Positions 54,501 through 64,000 of a stretch of 64,000 nt of DNA are shown in pieces. A model generated the notes under the pieces. That model did no database searches and was not told the DNA's origin. It was given only the letters and a program-made list of their open reading frames with translations. Positions within the stretch are counted from its first letter, which is position 1, and each line of letters opens with the position of its first letter. The translations under genes were made by a program, and so were the position numbers. Source of the DNA: Asterias rubens (taxonomy: Eukaryota; Echinodermata; Asteroidea; Forcipulatida; Asteriidae); the NCBI RefSeq assembly GCF_902459465.1, contig NC_047068.1, positions 4,836,001 through 4,900,000 of the forward strand, written 5' to 3'.

Positions 54501-57500
54501 CTTGCTGTTAGGTGGTGCACCCAACATTGAATGTCTATGGTCATCATTCGATTCTGTGAAGCGGGTCAATTCTGCTGTGTTCTAACAGTTTTTCTTCAAA
54601 GAAACTGACCTTGCTCTCGAAATCTTCTCTGTGTGTACATATGCGTTCGTATCTCGTAACTTCACCTTTAATGACCCCACCAAATACAGACTCAGGGTGT
54701 GCAGAATCTCGAGCAAGATATTGGAATGTGTTCGTTTTTTTCGTTGCTACTCGAGTATCAAGCTTCCCCTCTTTTCGAAAACGTTCGCCTTTGTAGATTA
54801 TGAGATCGAGAAAGGTGATTTGGTAGTCAGAGATCTCTGAAGTGAATTTCAATGTCGGGTTCAGGTTGTTTAACATCTTGATGAAATTCAACGCTTGATT
54901 TCTATTGCCATTATAGATTATTAGCACATGGTCTCTGTATCTCATGTACGCCACTAACTCTGGGTTGTTGGGGAGTATAATCTCTTTTTCATATTTAAAC
55001 AAAGTGATATCACATATTTCAGGACTGCATACACTACCCATTGCCCACCAATTTTTTGTCTGTAGAACTTATTATTGAATTCGAAGACGTTTGCGCCCAA
55101 AATCAGTTCTAAAAGACATTGCGCGTGTTTTTTTGTGGGTTTTGGTATGGTGTACAGGCCTGGATTTGCTTGTTCCAAAGCATCACAAACTGAGTCTATT
55201 GCCTCTTGCTGTGGGCAGTTTGTGTACATTGAAACAATGTCCAGTGCGATAAGGAGATTATCCTGTCCCATCGTCAAATTATTAAGTCTTTTGAGAACCT
55301 GTGAGGAGTCTCTTGTATATGTGCTTTGTTGCTTGACGATAGGGAGCAGGAAAAAGTCCATATATTTTGAGATTTGTTGAGTTGGAGCCCCACAACCACT
55401 GATAATCGGCCTTCCCACAAACCGAGTTCCATCTGGTGGATTTTTGTGGATCTTTGGTAAGAGGTAAAGGCTAGGCGTATTGATCTTGTGATTGTGAGGA
55501 TTGAGGAACTCAAACATATCTTTGTTTATAACGTTGTCCACGTATAGATTGCGTACGGCCCGTTAGACCATCGCAGTGATATCACCCGTTAAATCCCTGT
55601 CAACAACCTCATAGTGTGGCCCGGATAATTGCCTCAAACCTTCATGTAGGTAGTCTGATCTGTTCATAACACATACACCACGGCCTTTGTCAAATTGTTT
55701 TATGACAATTTTTTAATTTTTCTTGAGGCCTGTGAGAGCGATGCGTTCTGCTTTGGTAATGTTGGATGCCACATTTCTTATTTTTATTTTGGACAGTTCC
55801 TCCAGTGTACCTTCAATGTAAGTTTCTTTTGAAGGTAGCAAGGGGTGTCCATTTTGATGGCATCTGAAAGGGATGAAGTTTACCCAATTTCATTTTCCCT
55901 GCCATTAAAATGCAAAGTCTCATTTTTCTGAAAAGCAGTTTTGAATGGCGAAGGATCGCTGTCTTTTTTTTAACTTACCACAACGGACTGCATCAAAAGG
56001 AAAAGCTCCTCACTCAAGCATTCTACAACTGTAACATTGAAGAAAAAAAAGGCACAATTTACTACTTGTACCTGAAACTGTTTCTTAATAAATCAAAAAA
56101 GAGTCTGGCACCCGGGAGCATAGGGCTAGATAGTCAGTTTGTAGAGCGCCAGCACGTTAATCTGGAGGTCATTGGTTCAAATCCCTTTCTAGTAGATTTT
56201 ACTTTGTCCAATCCCAAATCATCTTTAAACATTTAACCAGTAAGTTTCTCTTCTGGTTTATTATTTATATCTGAAATAAAAAGTCACATCTTTTAAAGGG
56301 ATCCTGGCTGTCGCTTTCAGGTTGTGACATAAACTTGGGTGAGATCCTTTAGCTACAGGTTGACTGGCTTTTGACTGGTACCCCAAACAAAGATATTGAC
56401 AAAAATAGGGAGACCCCAACATCGACGTAGATAGTATAGTTGGTCGAGCACTGACCCCCAACATCGAGGTAGATAGTATAGTTGGTCGAGCACTGACCCA
56501 CAACATCGAGGTAGATAGTATAGTTGGTAGAGCACTGACCCCCAACATCGAGGTAGATAGTATAGTTGGTAGAGCACTGACCCCCAACATCGAGGTAGAT
56601 AGTATAGTTGGTAGAGCACTGACCCCCAACATCAAGGTAGATAGTATAGTTGGTAGAGCACTGACCCCCAACATCGAGGTAGATAGTATAGTTGGTAGAG
56701 CACTGACCCCCAACATCGAGGTAGATAGTATAGTTGGTAGAGCACTGACCCCCAACATCGAGGTAGATAGTATAGTTGGTAGAGCACTGACCCCCAACAT
56801 CGAGGTAGATAGTACAGTTGGTAGAGCACTGACCCCCATCAGCGAGGTAGATAGTATAGTTGGTAGAGCACTGACCCCCAACATCGAGGTAGATAGTATA
56901 GTTGGTAGAGCACTGACCCCCAACATCGAGGTAGATAGTATAGTTGGTAGAGCACTGACCCCCAACATCGAGGTAGATAGTATAGTTGGTAGAGCACTGA
57001 CCCCCAACATCGAGGTAGATAGTATAGTTGGTAGAGCACTGACCCCCAACATCGAGGTAGATAGTATAGTTGGTAGAGCACTGACCCCCAACATCGAGGT
57101 AGATAGTACAGTTGGTAGAGCACTGACCCCCAACATCGAGGTAGATAGTATAGTTGGTAGAGCACTGACCCCCAACATCGAGGTAGATAGTATAGTTGGT
57201 CGAGCACTGACCCCCAACATCGAGGTAGATAGTATAGTTGGTCGAGCACTGACCCCCAACATCGAGGTAGATGGTATAGTTGGTCGAGCACTGACACAGT
57301 AATATGGAGGTAATTGGTTTAAATCCCGCGCTCCAGTCAATTTGTTTTTGTTCAACCCAAAATAATTTCAACAATCCAACTTGTGGCTAAATGCAGAAAA
57401 TCCAATCAACCTAATATGTTTCATTTTACCTGGACTAACTTCTTCAGTCGACTCCCATGCATAGCGTTCCAATGTCTGAGCATGCTCTGGTCTTATTCTT

Positions 57501-60500
57501 TGTGGTGTGGGCTACAAAGAATTACAAATTCAAATTCAGTATTTATAAATCACTTTATTTAACACACTTTTATTGAATGATCAAAATACGCACAAATAGA
57601 AAGATGGATTGAAACAGTTAGGTTTAACGTCAAATGACTGATTGACATGACATAGATTAACCTTGTGGGAATTTTAGCTTCTTGTTTCTAGTTTGTTTCT
57701 TATGACTGAGCTTGATTGTAAAAAAAAAAATGACATTCTACCTGTAAAATGATATTTTTCTAAAAGCATTGGCCAAAAAATTGCCATGAAAGAAGAAAAA
57801 ACTAACAGGCAAACTTGACATAAGTTGTAGATTTTCTTTTGTGTTTGACTGAATCTGATGCATCAATGTCATCAAGCCATCATCTTAGAGGTAATATTCA
57901 TACCAAAACTTGTATAGCGCCCTAATCAAACCAAAACTTGTATAGCGCCCTAATCAAACCAAAACTTGTATAGCGCCCTAATCAAACCAAAACTTGTATA
58001 GCGCCCTAATCATACCAAAACTTGTATAGCGCCCTAATCAAACCAAAACTTGTATAGCGCCCTAATCAAACCAAAACTTGTATAGCGCCCTAATCAAACC
58101 AAAACTTGTATAGCGCCCTAATCATACCAAAACTTGTATAGCGCCCTAATCAAACCAAAACTTGTATAGCGCCCTAATCAAACCAAAACTTGTATAGCGC
58201 CCTAATCAAACCAAAACTTGTATAGCGCCCTAATCATGTAAACATGCTCTAGGGCGCTGAACATGGAAAGAAGAAAAACAATCTAAAAATAACAACGGGA
58301 GTAAACATTCTTAAAAACATTTAACAACAAACTTGATCAATAGAAATTCTGAAGTATTGAAAATGCAATTAGGTCTAAAATCTCAAAATTTTAAAGTAAG
58401 AAGATGATGGACCAATAAAAATGCCCAGATTTGTAGCACAGCAAAAAGAATTAGCCAATGACCAGCCTCCTTTTGACCTCTAGGGATAGGCGGGGCGGGG
58501 CCTCCTTTTGACCTCTAGGGATAGGCGGGGCGGGGCCTCCTTTTGACCTCTAGGGATAGGCGGGGCGGGGCCTCCTTTTGACCTCTAGGGATAGGCGGGG
58601 CGGGGCCTCCTTTTGACCTCTAGGGATAGGCGAGGGCGCCCCACTCAAATGACTTCATGTGCATGAGGTCTATTTCATTTCAAATGTGGCAAATCTGTGA
58701 AGACAATATTTGAGACGTTGAAGTTTACCTGTAACAGCATAAGAAGCAAGACTCTTGAGACTTGACAATTAGCCAAGACATCTGAGAATGCTCCGATTGG
58801 ACGACCTCCTTGTCCACTAGAACCTCTCTCCTGAGCGAGATATTCCATTTCAGTCAGAACACCGAGGGCGCCATCATAATCACCTTCAATTATAATTATC
58901 AAAATTACAATGAGCAATGAATTCAATGAATCAAAGTCTTTTGCCCAAGATGGTATAATTTCATACTTGTAATAACTGCATACAACAGTACAGTATGGCA
59001 TCTTCATATTGAATACAGCTTTGGTAAAAAGAACACAGCATCTTAGTTAGTGAATCTGGCACTCATGTTTTCATCATTGTCTTATATAATAACTTGCCTT
59101 ATGTTCCAGTTTATAAAGTGGAGTACATTAAACCAGGATACATTTAGCTTGCTGAATGGAAACTAATTCTAATAGTTGTGCTCAACTAGACTCACCTGTT
59201 TCAATCTTACAAGATGCAACTTGACCTAATGAATGTAGACAATCCAAAGGACTCTGCACCAAATGAGAATCAATAATAAGAAGAAACTTAGGGGTGGGGT
59301 TTTTAGAAGACGGAGGCAGGAGGCAGCAAGACTCTTCCCCCACTCTAGGAATAACATTGCACCCCAGAAGCAATAAGCATTTCTGATCCATCCTGTACAA
59401 CAATTACCAAGTTGGTGACTTCATTCAAAGCTTTGGTATTGGCTACGGCTGGATGTAATAAAAGGCATACATGTATTCTCTCAAACTGTTACCATTAGCC
59501 ATAGCTGTAGCCAGTCATTTGATTCTAAACAAACCCTAACTAAGCAAACAATGTACATGAATCATACCTGATATTGTAAATCTGCTGCTCGTTGATAATG
59601 GCCCATAGCTTCAGAAGGCTTCTCCATTTTCTACAGTCAGAATTAAATAATATTGTTATCCACTGAAAAACATGTTAAGAAGTAACTATAACCAATAAAC
59701 TTACAGCTACAATCATGTGTTAATCTTGTCTGGGAGAAGTGTTGGCATTGAAAAGAGCCGGTGTTCATTCGGCATATCCAACAGTATGCTGTGCTCGTCT
59801 TCAGAAGAAAAAACATATTTAATTAAGTTCCATTTTTTAAACACTTAAATCTATACTATGTACTTTCTTTTACTCATCATTAACCCACAGGTTGATCAAG
59901 CTAAATACTCACCCTTAGTGAATCAGCTAGTTGTATAGAAAGAGTAGCCGCTAATGCTGGCTGCTTCAACTCTATATACACCTTTTGTTGGAGTCAATTA
60001 ACAATAATAATTCATTAATAAAAGAAGCTTTTATCACAATTTTAATGTTGGATATTTTGTGTTCAAATTATCTGTGCATGGTCTCCTTTTACAAGAAGCT
60101 ATTAACTCAAATCAAGTAAACATGTCAACAAACCATTTTGCAGAAGATTGGTGTGCTTGTACAACTCAATGCCATCAAGTAGACCTACTTTTGTGAGACT
60201 AATTAACATCAAACCTGAGAAACTGTCATTGGTCATTACCCAAGTGTCAGCAGCAATTATTGATTTAGTTCTAGGTAGATTAAAATAAGGGAATAAAAGG
60301 GTAGCGACGAGTTCTTACTCGTCCGTTTAAAGCCGGCAGGGTCGAGTTGCCATGTGATAAAGCCTTTAGCGCACGGCAACGACCCTGCAAGGTTTTAAAC
60401 GGACGTTTAAAAACGAGTCACTACTCTTTTATTATCATTCATAAATGCCTTTTTGTATAAAAAAAAACGTGTAAAAAAAATACAATTACAGACACTTTGA

Positions 60501-63110
60501 CAGTTGAAAATTCAAGGTTTGAAATCTTTTTTACAAAAACTTTGTGAAGAGTCTGTTGCGCGTGGGTTGTGTGTACGCGCGCGCTTAGAAATAGATTACG
60601 CGCGCGCGCTTTGAAGTAGATTAAGTGCTGTTACTAATAGCTATGATTTGCGTTCCACGTGATAATCTTGCACGCCTGACATGCGGAAGCCAGCTGGTTA
60701 TAAACACTGGTCATTATTAACCGTTTAAACACCCTCACGTGATGCGCTCTCCACCAATAGGAGTAGAGAAACTGTCTGGGGTATTTATGAATGACGATTT
60801 AAACGGCCATACCTGTGCAATACTGGTTAATCGTTTGAACATACCAGAGTTCGCTACTTCACATTACATGCCATGTACTTACCCTGATAGCATGGTTATA
60901 GCAGTTAATCCCAGCTGTTAAGTTTTCTTCAAAACCAGGACATTTGAGAGCGTGGTCTACCTCTTCAGCATGCATGAAATGATGAGTAGCATCAATTAGG
61001 GCTTGAGCTTCTGCTGGCATGTTGGATAAGGTATGCTCACATCTAGAATAATACAAACAAACTACTGAGTTCTGGTTTAAACTGAATGTACAGCTTGTGT
61101 CCTGAATTATTTCTGTCATTTCGACTTGAATCCAAAATCCCATCAGTACACTCAAATGTACACGTTCTTGTACTTAAACTGCCGCTACTCTAGTTGTGTT
61201 TTAAATTTAGATATGATTTCGGGCTACATGATAGATAAACGATTGTCGTGCTTCTAACTGACATCACCCAAACAGATATTGACAAAATAGAGAGACCACC
61301 AATAATAGGTCTAGATAGTGAAGTTGTTAGCTCAGTTGGTACAGCGCCAGCACTTTAATCCGGAGGTAGTTGGTTCAAATCCAACTCTTGTCAAATGGTT
61401 CTGGAGTGTCTTAGCAACAAAGCCACATCCAATGAGGTCAACTTATACACTGACTGACTTACCTGGCTTTGGCTAAACTGCATATTATGGCTGCATAGGA
61501 TGAATATTCTTGGTTCTTTAGTGTCTTAGCAACACAGCCACATCCAATGAGGTCAACTTATACACTGGCTGACTTACCTGGCTTTGGCTAAACTGCATAT
61601 GGCTGCATAAGATTAGCAACACGTACAGCCACATCCAATGAGGTCAACTTATACACTGACTGACTTACCTGGCTTTGGCTAAACTCGATATGGCTGCATA
61701 GGATGAGCATTCTTGGTTCTCAAGTGTTTTTGCAAGAGACCCTGAAGAAAGGAATGAACAAATCACCATCAAATGTTATCTTTATTTTACTTCAAACAAT
61801 ACAGGTTTTATTTAGTAGAGCTGACAAAATAGTTGCAGATTGTGTTCATGCTTTTCATTCAACAAAATACATGGGACAACAAACCTGTGACATTTTGGCT
61901 TTCAAATACGTTTGAGTCAGGCGAAAGTAGTGGAAAAGTAAAACCATTTTTCAATTGTAGTTGCCGTCATTAATTATAGTCCTTGCAATGTCCAAGTATT
62001 TGATTGTTATCCTAGAGAAAGCATCATTCTTTTCCCACATGTTGGAAATTATAGTTTATTGCTGTGTATGTTAATAGGGTAACTGTAATTTACATACTTG
62101 TTTATGATTATAATGTGAAATCCATTGTTGATAACTACATAATAAATCCCTTGCATGATTGCCCGATATGGCATATGGCTGCAATCTCCCCAATGGTTGC
62201 CCAATCACCTGATGACTGACAAGATTGTCTGATGGCTGAGCAAACGATAAATCACCCAATAACGCAGTTGATCAAGATTGCCGAACTCTCAACAGCTTTA
62301 ATTGAATTAATTGAAATAAACTGTGTTTAATTTTTGCTGTTTTTATAATTTTAGTAACAATTAGAGATAATATTTATAAATAACAGTATCACCCAAACCA
62401 TTATTAAACCTCAATTAGTGAATTTGATTTACAACTCCAACAAGCATCAATCTCTTGAAATAATTAAATTGATGAGTTCATTTTGTTGAAAAGATTTATA
62501 TTAAAAGATTTAGATAAAATAGAGAGGAAAGAGCAAACAAAATCATCAAAAAGAGTCAAAAGTTTTCTTACCAAACTGATCACTTGCTTCAGCTACATTG
62601 GGCTTACGGAGAAATCGCCTAAACACATGGAGAGAAAAAAGAACATAGCCACAAAGTCTTCTCTTGTCAATTTTATAACAATAAATAATGAATTGAATGT
62701 CAACATGGTCAACGAAGAAAAACAAGGCGACGCCCATCTGCAATGAGTTCGCTGCTGGCAGTGACAACATTCAGTGGCAATGATTGACATGTATTGTACT
62801 CCTTGTAAGTTGGATGAGATGAATGTTAAACTCTTGCTCTGTATACAGACAGCCTAGGTAGGTACATGTTTAGAAGTTCAGTACAAACCACAGGGCCACT
62901 CAAGTGCTGAGTGACTACCTCCAACTACACACACTAGTCAAAGAATCGGGCCTTTTTCGGCTTAAAATCATCGGTTGTGATCATTATAATTATATCAAAA
63001 TTATTCTTTGACAGTTGAATATTCGTTATTTAACATTCATAACACACTTACTTCTTTAGTTTACTGGAAATAGAGCGATATCTGCCAAGAAAATCCGTGT
63101 CTCTATCCAT
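51534..63110 (-). CDS. F8A1: F8A / HAP40, huntingtin-associated 40-kDa protein
   Basis: Twelve coding exons on the minus strand, in transcript order: 63110-63052, 62618-62572, 61741-61669, 61042-60883, 59981-59913, 59630-59568, 59253-59196, 58883-58729, 57511-57430, 56028-55979, 52083-52028, 51621-51534. They total 960 nt, 319 aa; the mammalian protein is about 370 aa, with a Pro-rich insert absent here. Hallmarks: DFLGRYRSISSKLKKRFLRK and PNVAEASDQFG (exons 1-3), QECSSYAA (3), LAATLSIQLADSLR (5), AMGHYQRAADLQ (6), LGQVASCKI (7), DYDGALGVLTEMEYLAQERG and GAFSDVLANCQVSRVLLLML (8), PEHAQTLERYAWES (9), SEELFLLMQSVV (10), SLQALQADLW (11), LTSEQNHLLHLV (12). Known role: a TPR-like alpha-solenoid that binds and stabilises huntingtin and acts with Rab5 on early endosomes. 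ATG at 63108-63110 gives the conserved N terminus. Introns are packed with arrays and transposons. The fourth intron holds a hairpin element. Confidence 0.94.
51650..51995 (+). repeat. Minisatellite, about 17 copies of 18 bp, in the last F8A intron
   Basis: Unit TCACTGCATTACACAGTG, with CAATG and CCATG variants. It is interrupted at 51692-51755 by (AATTC)n and unrelated sequence. The unit is divisible by 3, so frames run through it on both strands. Confidence 0.9.
53085..55895 (-). mobile_element. Penelope-like retroelement, inactive, in F8A intron 10
   Basis: Read from 55895 down: ITKAERIALTGLKK, VIKQFDKGRGVCVMNRSDY, YLLPKIHKNPPDGTRFVGRP, IISGCGAPTQQISKYMDFF, LIALDIVSMYTNCPQQEAID. After a +1 frameshift near 55040 come MGSVCSPEICDITLFKYEKE, RYRDHVLIIYNGN, FTSEISDYQITFLDLIIYKG and ESVFGGVIKGEVTRY. 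Then come KHWHLI and PPLLAYKRQKNIKDQLI near 53200-53300. These are Penelope reverse-transcriptase signatures. The second catalytic Asp is His (RYRDH, usually RYIDD), an in-frame stop lies near 55566, and a minisatellite disrupts the C-terminal part. No clear GIY-YIG domain was seen. It is in the same orientation as F8A. Confidence 0.88.
53296..54432 (-). repeat. Minisatellite (41-bp units, about 27 copies) made from Penelope coding sequence
   Basis: On the minus strand each unit reads TGCAAACATTGGCACCTCAT then TAATAACAGTGATG, encoding C-K-H-W-H-L-I-N-x-S-D, the conserved region just before PPLLAYKRQKNI of the element. Three units carry an extra tail complementary to GCAGGAAAAAGGCTAGGTAG (coding LPSLFL), giving a higher-order pattern. 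The array separates the RT body (from 54432 upward) from its C terminus (below 53296). Confidence 0.93.
56110..56240 (+). mobile_element. tRNA-derived SINE fragment
   Basis: Contains an A-box-like TAGTCAGTTTGTAGAGCGCC and a B-box-like GGTCATTGGTTCAAATCCC, about 40 bp apart, followed by TTTACTTTGTCCAATCCCAAA. The same order occurs at 57250-57370 and 61273-61400. The cloverleaf is degenerate. F8A intron 9. Confidence 0.72.
56385..57370 (+). mobile_element. SINE whose A-box unit is amplified about 21 times (42-bp units)
   Basis: The head GATATTGACAAAAATAGGGA and tail (GGAGGTAATTGGTTTAAATC, then TTCAACCCAAAA) match the SINEs at 56110 and 61273. Between them, from 56411 to 57296, the unit AACATCGAGGTAGATAGTAT plus AGTTGGTAGAGCACTGACCCCC repeats about 21 times. 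The unit holds the pol III A-box (TAGTTGGTAGAGCACTG) but not the B-box, which appears once at the end. Frames over 300 codons on the minus strand are repeat artefacts. F8A intron 9. Confidence 0.88.
57897..58236 (+). repeat. Minisatellite, about 12 copies of 28 bp
   Basis: Unit AAACCAAAACTTGTATAGCG plus CCCTAATC, with an occasional ATACC variant. It ends next to ...TAGGGCGCTGAAC, an inverted echo of the unit. F8A intron 8. Confidence 0.92.
58466..58640 (+). repeat. GC-rich tandem repeat, 5 copies of 35 bp
   Basis: Unit CCTCCTTTTGACCTCTAGGG plus ATAGGCGGGGCGGGG. GGGGCGGGG is Sp1-like, and the minus-strand polypyrimidine could affect splicing. It lies about 90 bp past the donor of F8A exon 8. 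Confidence 0.9.
60288..60835. mobile_element. Hairpin-bearing element in F8A intron 4
   Basis: Begins GGGAATAAAAGGGTAGCGAC. Arms at 60302-60424 share TCGTCCGTTTAAA, GCAGGGTCG and CGGCAACGACCCTGC. Then follow an A-rich stretch, a GCGCGCGC block near 60578-60610, and TTTAAACGG words near 60720 and 60800. The order (GGGAATAA start, hairpin, CG-rich tail) resembles the insertion at 34452-34968. Confidence 0.65.
61273..61400 (+). mobile_element. tRNA-derived SINE
   Basis: Head GATATTGACAAAATAGAGAG, A-box TTAGCTCAGTTGGTACAGCG, B-box region GTAGTTGGTTCAAATCCAAC with a perfect 5-bp T-stem. The anticodon stem is broken and I see no acceptor stem, so it is a SINE and not a tRNA gene. Confidence 0.78.
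61403..61743 (-). repeat. Tandem copies of F8A exon 3 and its donor (3 copies)
   Basis: The real exon 3 is 61741-61669. Two more partial copies of about 110 bp lie downstream in the gene's direction, repeating CTTACCTGGCTTTGGCTAAA (plus strand; donor plus exon end) near 61465 and 61575, and CCACATCCAATGAGGTCAAC between. The copy at about 61530-61469 still encodes an exon-3-like stretch, with Cys changed to Tyr and one extra codon. The middle copy is shorter. Confidence 0.88.
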
Positions 63111-63312
63111 TTTACTCTGACTGAATTTACTTTCCTCTGGAGGGCGCTGTTTGTTTATTTACACGGCGGGGCTCGTCAGCACACGTGTGTGTGCATTATT
63201 GCTTTTCATTTCCTGGTTGAAATTGTTGTGCTCAGTGCAGATGTAAAATTTTGTTGTTCTCACTTTGTTCTCACTATTGAATCTTTCTGTGTTTTGGCTG
63301 TTTGGATTGAAG
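63111..63312. promoter_or_regulatory. Probable bidirectional promoter between F8A and a divergent gene
   Basis: About 200 bp separate the F8A start codon (minus) from the next start codon (plus). The sequence near 63130-63190 is locally richer in CG than its surroundings (GAGGGCGCTG, CACGGCGGGGCTCGTCAG, ACACGTG). No TATA box. Inferred from geometry. Confidence 0.5.
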
Positions 63313-63400
63313 ATGGTGTACATGAGGGTGGTCAGTCGTAGTAAGTCAATTTTACACTTAGCAAGAAGTCCTGGCTTGAGGTCTTGGGCCACGTTTGTGG
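63313..63400 (+). CDS. First coding exon of an unidentified, probably mitochondrial protein (partial)
   Basis: ATG at 63313 opens 29 codons plus one base before a strong donor (GTGG|GTGAGT). The peptide starts MVYMRVVSRSKSILHLARSP and continues GLRSWATFV. It is Arg/Ser/Leu-rich with no acidic residue, typical of a mitochondrial presequence. No acceptable next exon was found before the window ends, so the gene continues to the right. I do not recognise the family. Confidence 0.55.
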
Positions 63401-64000
63401 GTGAGTACAACTTGAATTGATGGATTGAATGTAAAAAAAAAAATGCAGATTTATAAATTGAGTTCTGTTTTTACTGAGGGGTGGCACTATACTTGGAAAA
63501 ATTTTACGTCGTCGCCACCAACTTCCGGCACTTTTTTTTTTTTTTTTTTTTTCTGGATGTATATTATGCGTTAACCCTTCTTCTAAGGTAAGAAAAAAAT
63601 TCAGTGGTTTTGGAGTTAATTAACGGCGGATAAATTGGTGGCGACGACCGGAAGATTACCCCTATACTTCTACTTCTACTTCTACTTCGATACTTGGCAT
63701 AGTCCTTCAGTCAGGATATAAACGCCAAGGATATACCGGAATATACCGGGAAAATATTATGAATTGAGTTTTATTTTAATAAAATATTAAGAAGAGTTAA
63801 ACAATACTACTACAAATAGTAGTACAATAAACACAAGTTCTATAAGTATAATATCAATATGTATACCAAAATACATTTACGATTTTAAAAGAAGAAGAAA
63901 AAATGAAGAGATTAAAAGAGAAAAAAATTGGATCTGACTACATTGGTTTTCTGTTGTTGCTCCTAAACCTTCCAACCAAGTTCAAGTCCTGTTCTGTCTG
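63401..64000 (+). other. Start of an intron with a small inverted-repeat element
   Basis: GTCGTCGCCACCAA (63508-63521) and its complement (63635-63648) bracket about 113 bp that includes a 20-base T tract, suggesting a small MITE. The rest is AT-rich, with no supported exon. Confidence 0.5.

Noticed and set aside
56261..57374. Minus-strand open frames of 364 and 341 codons
   Set aside because: They translate the 42-bp SINE-derived array, which has no stops in two frames. The peptides are perfect 14-residue repeats with no coding signature.
52028..57511. Frameshift or missing exon in F8A between exons 9 and 11
   Set aside because: Direct joining breaks the frame, but the 50-bp exon at 55979-56028 (LSEELFLLMQSVV) restores it exactly, so the gene is intact.
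61322..61392. tRNA gene
   Set aside because: A-box, B-box and T-stem are present, but the anticodon stem is broken and no acceptor stem is visible; the SINE head and tail match other copies.

Overview
The window is animal nuclear DNA: AT-rich, with short exons, GT-AG introns and abundant transposon fragments. Three complete protein-coding genes and the first coding exon of a fourth can be rebuilt by joining exons in phase. The protein orthologies (GET4, delphilin/GRID2IP, F8A/HAP40) and the foldback, TIR, L2-type, Penelope-like and SINE families suggest a marine deuterostome. One dispersed 380-bp TIR family looks like one I associate with sea stars (Asterias-like), so a sea star is my best guess; this is recognition from memory, not a search result.

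Layout. 1185-7267 (+): GET4, 8 coding exons, 315 aa. 14138-48498 (+): a delphilin-type formin, 25 coding exons, 1475 aa, with three PDZ-like domains, two harmonin-N-like helical domains, a polyproline FH1 and an FH2 domain. 51534-63110 (-): F8A/HAP40, 12 coding exons, 319 aa, tail-to-tail with the formin gene. 63313-63400 (+): a first coding exon with a mitochondrial-presequence look, head-to-head with F8A across about 200 bp, so a shared bidirectional promoter is likely. The three full genes act in unrelated processes (tail-anchored protein targeting, actin/synaptic scaffolding, huntingtin/Rab5 endosome biology).

Introns and spacers are filled with repeats. At least sixteen tandem arrays (units 18 to 154 bp) add up to about 9 kb, near one seventh of the window. 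Mobile elements include an L2-type LINE split by a MITE with a 6-bp target duplication, a Penelope-like element, tRNA-derived SINEs, and several copies of two TIR families, one of them broken by a nested insertion.

The most unusual pattern is that many tandem repeats start from functional sequence. They cover the GET4 stop codon, a formin splice donor, a formin FH2-exon splice acceptor, the F8A exon-3 donor, a conserved reverse-transcriptase motif of the Penelope element, and the pol III A-box of a SINE. This is the best candidate here for an undescribed process: recurrent, local, exon-edge tandem duplication.
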